Program-made: the position numbers and the translations under genes | Assembly (NCBI GenBank): GCA_030609135.1 | Contig: JAUWCU010000008.1 | Location: 1 to 37,047 of the forward strand | Origin: Candidatus Stahliibacteriota bacterium | Lineage (GTDB): Bacteria > Hydrothermota > Tepidihabitantia > SM23-42 | Length of the DNA stretch: 37,047 bases | Direction: 5' to 3' | Shown here: positions 8,001 to 15,676 of the stretch, one piece after another | How positions within the stretch are numbered: the stretch's first letter is position 1 | Layout: every line of letters begins with the position of its first letter | Notes under the pieces: generated by a model | Seen by the model: only the letters and a program-made list of their open reading frames with translations | What the model was told of the DNA's origin: nothing | Database searches by the model: none

Positions 8001-8459
8001 ATGGGTAGTCATATACTGAAATTGACAATCGATCTTATCCCTAAATCTTGTTGGAATGCTAATATTCGTGAGCACATGGCTAAGTCCAATTGGAATAAGC
8101 TACAGAAAGAAGTTCTAAAAAAAGCGAATAACACCTGCGAAATTTGTGGTAGCAATAAAAAAGTCGGTTGCCATGAAGTTTGGCAATACGATGATAAACA
8201 ACGTACTCAGAAACTTAAAGGATTTAAAGCAATTTGTCGTATGTGCCGCTATGTCGAGCACTTTGAAATGTCGCAGGTTCTTGCTCTGAAGGGATATCTT
8301 AATTTGAATGAAATAATAAAGCATTTTTGTGAGGTTAATAGTGTTTCGTGGGATGAATTTAATAAGCATAAAGAAAAAGTATTTGCTAAATGGAAAGAGC
8401 GATCTGGGGATAAATGGAAAACTGACTTCGGCAAGTGGAGTGAATTTATTACTGAATGA
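8001..8459 (+). CDS. HNH-like zinc-binding protein, possibly inactive nuclease
   Basis: A 152-residue protein with paired cysteines, CEICG (about residues 46-50) and CRMCR (about 77-81), around GCHEVWQYDD and LKGFKAIC. This is the layout of small HNH-type proteins with zinc-binding CxxC pairs and a conserved CHE-W-Y segment. In HNH relatives the second pair is usually followed by His (C..CH..KH); here it is C..CR..EH, so one expected histidine is missing and nuclease activity is doubtful. The C-terminus is Trp/Lys-rich (KWKERSGDKWKTDFGKW). The start is ATG 8001 behind AGAGG. No operon partner and no clear promoter are seen. The family assignment is tentative. Confidence 0.6.
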   Translation: MGSHILKLTIDLIPKSCWNANIREHMAKSNWNKLQKEVLKKANNTCEICGSNKKVGCHEVWQYDDKQRTQKLKGFKAICRMCRYVEHFEMSQVLALKGYLNLNEIIKHFCEVNSVSWDEFNKHKEKVFAKWKERSGDKWKTDFGKWSEFITE

Positions 8460-8901
8460 ACAAGTGGGGTCAAATCCCCATTATACACGATAACGAGGGC
8501 AGGCAATAACGACAGATGATAGTCCGTTATATCGTAAATAACGAGACCAGGGATACTGGATACTAGTGGAAAAAATGGCATCACTTATGAAAAAATTATC
8601 TCACGATGTGAGATCGATGACAGTGATATAAGACCAGATTACGGTGATATATATCATTGACAGATGTTAGGCAAAAGATAAAACTATACCGTAGAAAAGA
8701 TAAAATTAGACTTGATTTTCGGTATAATTAGGCTCTAAAATGGACTATATTGATAACTTGAAAGATTCGGGTTAAATCTCGACCCTCCACAAATTATTGT
8801 AATGTCCTTAGGGATGTTTGTGAACACTTTCATACCTGCCACCGAAGTGTTCGGATTTGATACAATATCTTTCCCTGGACACAAGTATCTGGCATCTGTT
8901 C
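8460..8901. other. Intergenic repeats between convergent genes
   Basis: The region holds a family-B repeat copy (8466-8584), a GATGTGAGATCGATGACAG segment, and AT-rich DNA with a weak promoter-like TTGACA-16-TAAAAC (8657-8684) that leads to no gene. A GGGTTAAATCTCGACCC hairpin lies at about 8770. The ORFs at 8115, 8249 and 8802 are shadows or repeat-derived. Confidence 0.5.
8466..8584 (+). repeat. Family-B dispersed repeat, copy 1
   Basis: It begins GGGGTCAAATCCCC and continues through AGGCAATAACGACAGATGAT to GGGATACTGGATACTAGTGG. The core is identical in the copy at 13171 and nearly so at 19027 and 20315. The centre has CGTTAT..ATAACG inverted arms. Confidence 0.85.
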
Positions 8902-9174
8902 TTATGCTCTTAGCGGCATCTCTATTCGTAACAAATCGTTTCCATAAACTGCTATTGCCTTGTTTGCCACAACAGGAAAATGGAACGAAAGGTATTTTGC
9001 ATAATGAACGTCACCAGCTACTGCGAACAAAATTAAACACCTTGAACTAACCCGGAGTTTTATATTCTGCTGTGAAACACCTGGCAGAACAATTTCCACG
9101 GTTAAATTGTTCATCTGTTCATCAAAATAGGTGCACATATCAGGTTCTATTTTGTGCCTAATTCTTGTTTTTAT
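8902..9174 (-). CDS. HSP20/alpha-crystallin-like protein, copy 1, apparent ATA start
   Basis: A 90-residue protein resembling an HSP20/CS domain: MNNLTVEIVLPGVSQQNIKL, SSRCLILFAVAG, FHFPVVANKAIAVYGNDLL and RIEMPLR match the strands and the terminal I-x-I/V element. It differs from the copy at 18170-18442 at only 11 of 88 aligned positions. Copy 2 starts at ATG; the aligned codon here is ATA (9174-9172), six nt behind a clean GGAGG. An in-frame ATG at 9216 has no Shine-Dalgarno and lies in a repeat-like TACTAGATGC string. The gene may therefore use ATA, use the weak upstream ATG, or have just lost its start. Unlike copy 2 it has no DUF6982-like partner. A chaperone-like role is inferred from the fold only. 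Confidence 0.65.
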   Translation of the reverse strand: MKTRIRHKIEPDMCTYFDEQMNNLTVEIVLPGVSQQNIKLRVSSRCLILFAVAGDVHYAKYLSFHFPVVANKAIAVYGNDLLRIEMPLRA

Positions 9175-9216
9175 AAAACACCTCCACGGATCTATTCTCC
9201 GTTCAAATACTAGCAT

Positions 9217-9453
9217 CTAATATCTCGAACCTAGTATCTATTTTATTCTTACGCAAATTTCATACCAGTGCAAAAGTTACGATTTTTCAACATATTGATG
9301 TGATATCGTAACGACAATCGTATGACTGATGATACGCCCTTAATCACAATTGATACACCTATGCTATATAGTTTGACGCATTAAACGTTTAAACGGATTA
9401 CCCTTACTTTGGAAAATCTGGAGGAGCCGTCTATTCTCCGGTTCCCAGACCAA
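9217..9453. other. Intergenic region between divergent HSP20-like and ABC genes
   Basis: AT-rich, with a perfect TTAAACGTTTAA palindrome at 9381-9392. The 13-mer TAAACGTTTAAAC (9382-9394) recurs at 18124-18136 beside HSP20 copy 2. A convincing promoter for the HSP20 gene was not found. Confidence 0.5.
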
Positions 9454-9481
9454 TTGACAATCAATCATATATATAGATAAT
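9454..9481 (+). promoter_or_regulatory. Sigma70-like promoter of the ABC exporter operon
   Basis: TTGACA (9454-9459), 16 nt, GATAAT (9476-9481). The expected +1 is about 9488, one base before ATG 9489, so the transcript would be leaderless. No Shine-Dalgarno is present. Confidence 0.75.
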
Positions 9482-9488
9482 ACATCCT

Positions 9489-11273
9489 ATGCATTGGCAT
9501 GACGATGAATTGATAAGCGAGGAAGAGACCAAGCCATCCAGGAAGAATTGGCGGATCATCAATAAGCTATTACCCTATTTTAGAAAATATAAAATAAAGA
9601 TCATTATTGCTTCAATCCTGCTTCTTTTCTCGACGCTATTGACCCTGGTCGGACCGATATTAATAAAGCGCGTTATTGATATCGAGATTCCTCAAAAAGA
9701 TATGCAAGGGTTATTGATAATTGCATCGATATACTTGGCAGTTCAGTTATTTATCATCCTGGTCAGATATTTCCAGGAGATCGAGATTCAAAAAGTCGGG
9801 GAAAAAGCAATCGCGGATCTTAAATCCGATCTTTTCGGACAATTACTTCATATTCCGGTTGCGCATTATGACCAGAACCCGGTCGGCAGGTTGATTTCCA
9901 GAGTCGATAGTGATACAGAAACGCTTAAGTACCTTTTTTCGCAGACTGCGGTCGTATTGATCCAGAACCTCGCGCTCATAATAGGGATGTCAATCGTGAT
10001 GATGATTGTAAATCTGCGGCTTTACCTATTGATCCTGATTATACTACCACCATTCTTATACATTTTCTGGTGGTTTGAACGGAGTGTCAGACCGGTTTAT
10101 CTGGCGGTGAGAAAGAAAGTCGCAGAAATAAACGGCTATATTATTGAGGTCCTGCACGGCTTGCCTATTGTGCAGGTATTCCAGCAAGAAGCGAATTTCA
10201 TCAAGAAAATCAATGAACTGGGCAAAGAAAAATATGAAGTAGAGCTTAAAGCGCTGTCTTACTGGTATCGGATCTGGTTCTTTGTTGATCTCGGTGAAGT
10301 CATCGGCGTCATCCTTGTTCTTGGTGTTGGCGGCATGTGGGCTTTAAAAGGAGTCATCACCATTGGCACGATATTTTTATTCGTCAGTTATATTACACGT
10401 CTTTTTAGCCCGCTGCGCCGATTATCTGATCAGATCAATGTTATTGAACGAGCTTTTGCATCAGCCGAGCGCGTATTTGAGATACTGGCCCAAAAACGTG
10501 AAGGAAAAAAACAGGAAAAAGAACTGGTTAAAACCTTAAAAACGCATATCGAGTTTAAAAACCTCAGTTTTTATTACGAAAACAAAAATTGGGTTCTCGA
10601 AGATCTGAATTTCAAGATAAGAAAGGGAGAGCGTATTGCCTTTGTCGGTGAAACTGGAGGTGGCAAGACTTCTATTGTTGCCCTTCTGCTAAAATTTTAT
10701 GATCCGCAGAAAGGAACGATTTTAATAGACAATACGTGCATTTCGAAGATTAACAGAAACTCGCTGCGTGCAATAATCGGATTCGTGCCCCAGGACGTAA
10801 TACTTTTCCCCGGTTCAATACTGGAAAACCTCCGCCTATTTGATGAGCAAATCCTGCCTCAAAGAGTAATCGACGCTGCAAACCGGGCGAATATACATGA
10901 TCGGATATGTCGCTTACCAAAAAGCTATGATACAAATATCATTGAGCAGGGCGTAAACCTGTCCTTTGGTGAAAGACAGCTATTATCCTATGCACGCGCA
11001 CTCGTATTTGATCCGGATATCCTCATCCTTGACGAAGCTACATCATCGGTCGATCCTGAAAGCGAGCGCTTAATACAGCAGGGGATGAAAGAACTTTTAA
11101 AAGGCCGGACCGCAATCATCATTGCGCATCGGCTCACAACTACAAGATTAGCTGATCGGGTTCTGGTAATCCACAAAGGTCAATTAATCGAGCAGGGAAC
11201 CCATGCAGATCTGCTTGGCAAAAAAGGTTATTACCACAAGCTTTACAAGTTACAGTACCTGAGTATAAAATGA
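9489..11273 (+). CDS. Heterodimeric ABC exporter subunit, catalytic Walker B
   Basis: A 594-residue fused transmembrane-ATPase half-transporter of the multidrug/lipid (type IV) exporter class. Six TM helices occupy about residues 35-320. The ATPase has Walker A GETGGGKTS (about 386-394), Q-loop VPQDV, signature NLSFGERQ (about 490; a Phe where LSGGQ has Gly), Walker B ILILDEATSS with catalytic Glu, and H-loop AHRLTT. Its stop overlaps the next gene by ATGA, so both are made together. With the partner's Asp-containing Walker B this fits the asymmetric heterodimer plan of BmrCD or TM287/288. The start MHWHDDE is typical of the family, and the promoter places it at about +1. The substrate is unknown. 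Confidence 0.93.
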   Translation: MHWHDDELISEEETKPSRKNWRIINKLLPYFRKYKIKIIIASILLLFSTLLTLVGPILIKRVIDIEIPQKDMQGLLIIASIYLAVQLFIILVRYFQEIEIQKVGEKAIADLKSDLFGQLLHIPVAHYDQNPVGRLISRVDSDTETLKYLFSQTAVVLIQNLALIIGMSIVMMIVNLRLYLLILIILPPFLYIFWWFERSVRPVYLAVRKKVAEINGYIIEVLHGLPIVQVFQQEANFIKKINELGKEKYEVELKALSYWYRIWFFVDLGEVIGVILVLGVGGMWALKGVITIGTIFLFVSYITRLFSPLRRLSDQINVIERAFASAERVFEILAQKREGKKQEKELVKTLKTHIEFKNLSFYYENKNWVLEDLNFKIRKGERIAFVGETGGGKTSIVALLLKFYDPQKGTILIDNTCISKINRNSLRAIIGFVPQDVILFPGSILENLRLFDEQILPQRVIDAANRANIHDRICRLPKSYDTNIIEQGVNLSFGERQLLSYARALVFDPDILILDEATSSVDPESERLIQQGMKELLKGRTAIIIAHRLTTTRLADRVLVIHKGQLIEQGTHADLLGKKGYYHKLYKLQYLSIK

Positions 11274-12991
11274 TGCAATCAATAAGTGACTATTGGAAAA
11301 AGAAAAAATCCTGGTTAGTATTTTTGATTTGCTTCACCCTGGTTAAAATTATTACTGTACTACTATTTCCTTATATCCTAAAAGACATAATCGACGGCAT
11401 AAAAACAGGTTTCAATGTACAGAACCTACTCCATTATGTATTGCTCCTTGGCGTGCTCGGTGTATTCCGCGCCCTTTTCAGTACCTTTCTTCCGTATTCG
11501 CGCGGCAGGATGAATGAAACATACCTGGTCGAAGAAAGAACCAGTCTTTTTTCAAGAATTCTCAAGAAAGGACATTCATTTACCAACCGCTTTCCAGGGG
11601 GCGATGTATTACAGCGGTTTGATCATGATTTGAGCGAATTATCCTGGTTTGCCTGTTCAGGGATCTTCCGTCCTATAGTAGCATCGATCACCGTGCTCGT
11701 GGCTCTTGTTTTTATGATACAGATAGATCTGTGGCTCACCATACTTGCGGCCATGCCGACAACCCTGGCGATCTTTGGCTGGCTGAAATTGAGCCCATAT
11801 GAATATAAATACTACCATATCTGGCGGGATAAAATGGCAAAGGTGAATAACCACCTCCAATCAAGTTTTTCCGGCATCAAACTGGTGAAATCCTATACAA
11901 TGGAAGAGAAAAACCATAAGCAATTCAAAACAATCCTGGCAAATAGAATCAAAGCCGCCGTCAAAGTAATAAGGATCGAGACCCTCATCCATACCCTGTT
12001 CACGGCAATTGAAGAAATCGGTATTATTTTTGTATTAATCTTTGGCGGCATCTTTATCATAAAAGGCAATATAACGATCGGTGAATTCATCGCCTTCAAT
12101 GCATATATCATTATTCTCCTTGACCCGATGATTACGATCGGCCATTTTTTTGTTTCAAAGAAAAGAGCCGAGGTCCAGAACGAACGCCTTGAGGAGGTGA
12201 AAAACTATCCGGTTGATGTAGTTGACAAGGGAGACTTAAAGAATATCACGTACGAAGAAATAAGTATGAAGGATGTTTCTTTCAAATACTCGAAGGATGC
12301 ATTAAAGACTCTCGATAAGATCAATTTAGCTATCCGGATCAGCAAGAAAATCGGTCTGGCCGGAACAGTTGGTTCAGGCAAAACCACGCTCATTAAATTG
12401 ATAATGAGAATAATAGATCCTACCGAAGGTAAAGTGAGCATGGGCAGGTTCGATATAAGAGATATCCCGCTTGCTGATTTGAGGTCTTTATATAGTTATG
12501 TTCCGCAAGAGCCGTCACTGTTTTCTGATACAATCGGGAATAATATAGGTTTTGGCAGAGAATGCAGTACAGATGAGTTGTCCCGTGCTATAAAACTTGC
12601 CCAGCTGACCAGTTTTGTTAAAAAACAAGCCGGAGGATTGGATGAATTGATCGGCGAAAAAGGACTGAAACTATCCGGCGGTGAAAAACAAAGGATGGCG
12701 ATTGCCCGGGCAATTCTAAAAAAACCAAAGATTCTTATCCTTGATGATGCTACTTCGAACCTTGATGCCGAGACCGAGCGAGAATTGGTTAATCAATTAT
12801 CCAGAGGCGCGGATACCACGCTGATCATTATCTCACACCGGCTTTCTATTCTTTCGGTCTGCGATTATATTTATACGATAGATCATGGTGTGATCATAGA
12901 ACAGGGCACACATGATGAGCTGCTTGGAAAAAAAGGGCTTTACTGCAAACTATATCAACATCAACTCATCGAAGAAGAACTCAGGAAATAA
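11270..12991 (+). CDS. Heterodimeric ABC exporter subunit, degenerate Walker B
   Basis: A 573-residue half-transporter. Six TM helices are followed by an ATPase with Walker A GTVGSGKTT (about 365), signature LSGGEKQR (about 468), Walker B ILILDDATSN (about 490) and H-loop SHRLS. The catalytic Glu after Walker B is Asp, and the partner's signature is LSFGE. Both changes fall on the same composite ATP site, as expected of a heterodimer with one degenerate site. It begins ATGA-overlapped with the upstream gene, and the pair forms a two-gene operon. A GGGGTCAAACC module follows 28 nt after the stop. Confidence 0.93.
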   Translation: MMQSISDYWKKKKSWLVFLICFTLVKIITVLLFPYILKDIIDGIKTGFNVQNLLHYVLLLGVLGVFRALFSTFLPYSRGRMNETYLVEERTSLFSRILKKGHSFTNRFPGGDVLQRFDHDLSELSWFACSGIFRPIVASITVLVALVFMIQIDLWLTILAAMPTTLAIFGWLKLSPYEYKYYHIWRDKMAKVNNHLQSSFSGIKLVKSYTMEEKNHKQFKTILANRIKAAVKVIRIETLIHTLFTAIEEIGIIFVLIFGGIFIIKGNITIGEFIAFNAYIIILLDPMITIGHFFVSKKRAEVQNERLEEVKNYPVDVVDKGDLKNITYEEISMKDVSFKYSKDALKTLDKINLAIRISKKIGLAGTVGSGKTTLIKLIMRIIDPTEGKVSMGRFDIRDIPLADLRSLYSYVPQEPSLFSDTIGNNIGFGRECSTDELSRAIKLAQLTSFVKKQAGGLDELIGEKGLKLSGGEKQRMAIARAILKKPKILILDDATSNLDAETERELVNQLSRGADTTLIIISHRLSILSVCDYIYTIDHGVIIEQGTHDELLGKKGLYCKLYQHQLIEEELRK

Positions 12992-13170
12992 AGCACCCGA
13001 GCACCGAGGGGAAGATATGGGGTCAAACCTTTTTCCGAGTAACGGCGACAGAGAGTTTCGGAGTAATGGTGTCCAGCCAGTAGAAATCGCGGCGGGATAA
13101 ATAGTGTATAAGGCGCAAAATACAAAAAACTGGATCGTCCGATCAAGTCGGACGATGACAGAGGGACAAT

Positions 13171-13288
13171 GGGGTCAAATCCACATTATACACGATAACG
13201 AGGGCAGGCAATAACGACAGATGATAGTCCGTTATATCGTAAATAACGAGACCAGGGATACTGGATACTAGTGGAAAATATGGCATTA
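13171..13288 (+). repeat. Family-B dispersed repeat, copy 2
   Basis: The same order as copy 1 (8466-8584), from GGGGTCAAATCC through AATAACGACAGATGATAG to GGATACTAGTGG. The 70-bp core appears identical to copy 1. Confidence 0.85.
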
Positions 13289-13301
13289 CCTTTTCTAAGA
13301 A

Positions 13302-13520
13302 ATGGAGAAAGGGAGAAAGGGAGAAACGGAGAATGGGAGAAAGGGAGACACGGGGAAAGGGAGATACGGAGAAAGGGAGATACGGGGAAAGGGAGACACG
13401 GAGGAAAGGGAGAAACGGAGAATGGGAGATACGGAGAAAGGGAGATACGGGGAATGGGAGACACGGAGAATGGGAGACACGGAGATACGGGGAAAGGGAG
13501 ACACGGGGAAAGGGAGATAA
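13302..13520. repeat. Degenerate 16-bp tandem array
   Basis: About 13 units of GGGAGAtACGGaGAAa with variation at three or four positions (A/T/C after GAGA; GAAT, GAAA or GGAAA). One unit carries an extra 8 bp, so the basic step is 8+8. The array is purine-only on one strand apart from C and T in ACGG/ATACGG. Single units occur in other spacers (for example 7963). Confidence 0.9.
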
Positions 13521-13635
13521 AAGCGTAAAGCGTAGGGCGTTGAGCGTAGGGCGTTTTTAATTATAAATTGCAGCAAATTCTAATTTACAAAACCATTCGA
13601 GATTTTAGATTTTGTAGAATGTCAAGTTGTAAATA

Positions 13636-13673
13636 TCGCTATAGTCTCGAGTCTAACGAAGTTAGAGAGAGGA
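13636..13673 (-). repeat. 38-bp repeat, inverted copy
   Basis: The reverse complement of the segment at 15553-15590 and 17941-17978. It carries a CTAAC-TTC-GTTAG hairpin and CTCGAG. All three copies match over 38 bases. Confidence 0.85.
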
Positions 13674-13835
13674 AGTATTGAAATGCCGAAAGTCTCGTAG
13701 AGACCGAAGGTCTTGTAGAGGTCGTAGATCCTGTCGCAGATACCGAAGTACTGAGGGGAAGAATTGAAGGGACCTGCTATCTATTTTCTCATCCTATTTC
13801 ATTTCTCAGCTCTACACGAATATTCTTCTCAATGT

Positions 13836-14666
13836 CTAACGAATAATGATAAGTGATTTTGTGAATTGTTCTTTTTTTGTTTTAAGAACAATTTGATAGA
13901 CCCCAGAATCGAGTTCTTGCGGTGGGTGGTATGCAAAACCATGGATTGGTGTTATCTCTGAGTAGATAGTCTCAATATATCTTCCCAGATTGTCATAAAG
14001 AGAAAGTTCCACGTATTCATTTACTACATAACGATTTGAGAAAATCATCGTTGAATTCCTGCATGGATTTGGGGATGTTATTATCGCGTGAACTCTGTAG
14101 TTATTTGTATCGGATTGGGTTTCTTCGATATCTAATGTCCCCAAAGAAATTATCGTGAAATCAGTATCTGTACCCCACCCTACACTTGTACATGCAGCAT
14201 AGAGTGTAGTGGCATTATCATAAGTTAGATCACTAAGATGATCATTTGCATTAGATGGTCCATTATAATGATATACCCAATTAGTATCACCGTCAGCAGT
14301 TAGACTGATAATAATGCAATCATTCATAGAATTATAACTGCCATGACCAGCTGCGTATATATTGCCATCAGTAGCGACAATGATTGAGTTGGCAACATCG
14401 TTTAAATGATCGATAGCGTCATATGTGAAATCCCAGAGTAATACACCACTTTGACTGTATTTTAACACTGTGAAATCACGACCTGTTCCAATTCCTGTAC
14501 TATAACCGGCTGTATAAATATTTCCGTCTCCTCCATATGTGACCGAAATAGCCCCGTCTTCTGAATTTGCAGGTCCATTATATCTATAGATCCAATTTTC
14601 GGTTTGACATAACAGTATCACCGGCATAAATAAGAAAAGAATAGCGTAGAAATAGTTTGATCTCAT
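13836..14666 (-). CDS. Secreted SBBP-type beta-propeller-like protein with C-terminal sorting tail
   Basis: A 276-residue protein with signal peptide (FYAILFLFMPVILLCQ). Repeats of the SBBP type follow: W.YRYNGPAN..D, GGDGNIYTAGYS, GRDFTVLKYS..G, DGNIYAAGHG, and again YNGPSNANDHLSDL. Only about three units are present, too few for a full propeller, so it may be shortened or may assemble with partners. The last 80 residues form a T9SS/FlgD-like tail: SPNPCRNSTMIFS, VELSLYDNLGRYIETI, LDSGVYQIVL, KSLIIIR. ATG 14666 follows GGGGAGG closely. Its promoter abuts the 28-bp inverted repeat of the element at 14713-15140. A surface or extracellular role is inferred. Confidence 0.78.
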   Translation of the reverse strand: MRSNYFYAILFLFMPVILLCQTENWIYRYNGPANSEDGAISVTYGGDGNIYTAGYSTGIGTGRDFTVLKYSQSGVLLWDFTYDAIDHLNDVANSIIVATDGNIYAAGHGSYNSMNDCIIISLTADGDTNWVYHYNGPSNANDHLSDLTYDNATTLYAACTSVGWGTDTDFTIISLGTLDIEETQSDTNNYRVHAIITSPNPCRNSTMIFSNRYVVNEYVELSLYDNLGRYIETIYSEITPIHGFAYHPPQELDSGVYQIVLKTKKEQFTKSLIIIR

Positions 14667-14683
14667 GATCCTCCCCTAATTTC

Positions 14684-14712
14684 ATTATAGTATTGCTGAT
14701 GTCTTATGTCAA
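14684..14712 (-). promoter_or_regulatory. Sigma70-like promoter of the SBBP-type gene
   Basis: TTGACA (14712-14707), 17 nt, TATAAT (14689-14684), the only clear promoter in the window with a 17-nt spacer. The leader is about 11 nt and contains GGGGAGG. The -35 box directly abuts the repeat element's end. Confidence 0.75.
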
Positions 14713-15140
14713 GGTATAATCATCAGAAACTTGGACACATCTTTATCCCTTGATTTTGAATTTATCAAATGAACTCCTCACCTCTGAAACAATACTGAAA
14801 TGATATTCAGCACAAGGTTCAGGGTAGGCTCTTGTCCTCTCCTCAGAGAGGAGAGGGAAGTGATCAATTAATACGCCCTCTTCCTTTGTAGGAATGATTC
14901 AATCAATTGTAGTTGCCCGATTTACCCCGTTAGATACATGGTGGTTTTAATAGTGCGGAGTTTCGACGAAGACAGTTATCTAACGGGGTGAATCGGGTAG
15001 TCCAATGAATTGGACAACTACAGTGCAGAGAGGAAAGTAACCAAATTAATACACCCTCTCCCTTTTCAAGGGAGAGGGATGGGTGAGGGTTTCCTAAAAT
15101 GTCTATTAAACAATGTGTCCAAGTTTCTGATAATCATACC
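14713..15140. repeat. MITE-like element with 28-bp terminal inverted repeats, nested palindrome inside
   Basis: The ends (14713-14740 and 15113-15140) are inverted repeats matching at 26 of 28 bases, including a perfect 19-base block (ATCAGAAACTTGGACACAT and complement). Inside are the CCTCTCCTC-AGA-GAGGAGAGG hairpin (14836-14856), a separate long palindrome (14907-15023), and CCCTCTCCCTT..AAGGGAGAGGG. Compared with the copy at 1-150, the middle palindrome appears to be a later insertion. The element has no coding capacity. The track ORF at 15099 starts inside it and is not supported. Confidence 0.75.
14907..15023. repeat. Nested palindrome inside the MITE-like element
   Basis: CCCGATTTACCCCGTTAGATA (14916-14936) pairs with TATCTAACGGGGTGAATCGGG (14977-14997), with one mismatch in 21. 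Outer TTGTAGTTG/CAACTACAG arms are offset by a TAGTCCAATGAATTGGA insertion that is itself partly palindromic. Confidence 0.8.
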
Positions 15141-15246
15141 TTGTATCGACGGCGAATTATTTGTGAAAAAGGTATAGATCTTGATATTCTACAAGATAAG
15201 TTTTGCACTGACGAACGAGGCGCAGAAATGAAACTAGGGGACGGGG

Positions 15247-15274
15247 TTGACTTTGTGGCAAAATTTTGGATAAT
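15247..15274 (+). promoter_or_regulatory. Sigma70-like promoter of the tiny membrane ORF
   Basis: TTGACT (15247-15252), 16 nt, GATAAT (15269-15274). The predicted +1 falls on the A of ATG 15281. Its presence argues that the overlapping track ORF 15099-15284 is not the gene. Confidence 0.55.
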
Positions 15275-15280
15275 GTACAA

Positions 15281-15379
15281 ATGAGAAGGAAAATGAAGCG
15301 TAGAGAAATAATGAGCTGGGGTATAATTATTATTATCCTTGTAATAATTGCATGGATTGTTTGCGAAGTGGTTCGATAA
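15281..15379 (+). CDS. Tiny single-pass membrane protein, 32 residues
   Basis: Too short for the ORF track. The peptide starts with a very basic stretch (MRRKMKRREIMS), followed by one hydrophobic helix (WGIIIIILVIIAWIV) and a short tail. ATG 15281 sits exactly at the +1 predicted from the promoter just upstream, implying a leaderless message. ATG 15293, four codons later, is preceded by AAGGA and is an alternative. The function is unknown; such peptides often act as membrane-bound regulators. The promoter plus the basic-then-hydrophobic layout make it more likely than chance, but there is no homology support. Confidence 0.45.
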   Translation: MRRKMKRREIMSWGIIIIILVIIAWIVCEVVR

Positions 15380-15676
15380 AAGACAAGATGAAGTGTGGAA
15401 TATGGCATCACCTTTTCTGAGAAATGGAGAAACGGTTGTTTCGCAGATGAAAAAATTATTCCTTACGGAATTCGATTACATTGATAGACAAGAAGATTGC
15501 AGTGATAATACAGACACATGGGGTTACATATTGAAAATTGCCTCTCATTACTTCCTCTCTCTAACTTCGTTAGACTCGAGACTATAGCGAGATCTACGAT
15601 GAGATCTTCGACAGGCAGTGATATTTCATATCGTCGATTACACAGATATTTGAATGGCGATGCCAAGGAGTATTAG
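15380..15676. other. Intergenic repeat mosaic
   Basis: It contains ATGGCATCACCTTTTCTGAGAAATGG...GTTTCGCAGATGAAAAAATT (shared with about 5785-5850), the 38-bp repeat (15553-15590), and GATCTACGATGAGATCTTCGACAGGC. No gene is seen. Confidence 0.6.
15553..15590 (+). repeat. 38-bp repeat, direct copy
   Basis: Identical over 38 bases to 17941-17978 and inverted relative to 13636-13673. It is followed by a TTCGACAGGC end module. Confidence 0.85.

Larger units (their letters stand above)
12992..13835. other. 844-bp gene-free repeat cluster
   Basis: From left to right: GGGGTCAAACC (13019), a GATCGTCCGATCAAGTCGGACGAT palindrome (about 13130), a family-B repeat (13171-13288), a GGGAGA tandem array (13302-13520), GCGTAGGGCGT units, a module shared with about 5850-5910, a 38-bp repeat (13636-13673), and short CGTAGAGACCGAAGGTC palindromic units. 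The several track ORFs here are translations of the tandem array. No gene is seen. Confidence 0.75.

Noticed and set aside
8657-8684. TTGACA-16-TAAAAC promoter-like sequence
   Set aside because: Weak -10 box and no downstream plus-strand gene; an antisense transcript into the HSP20-like gene is possible but unsupported.
8802-9050. 82-residue plus-strand ORF
   Set aside because: Antisense to the HSP20-like gene, whose paralogue at 18170 confirms the minus strand as coding.
13271-13576. Overlapping ORFs (both strands) rich in Gly-Glu-Arg or Ser-Pro-Phe
   Set aside because: They are translations of the GGGAGA tandem array; several frames are open because the repeat lacks stop codons.
15099-15284. 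61-residue ORF beginning in the repeat
   Set aside because: The start lies inside the MITE-like element's end, there is no Shine-Dalgarno, and a promoter for the next small ORF lies within it.
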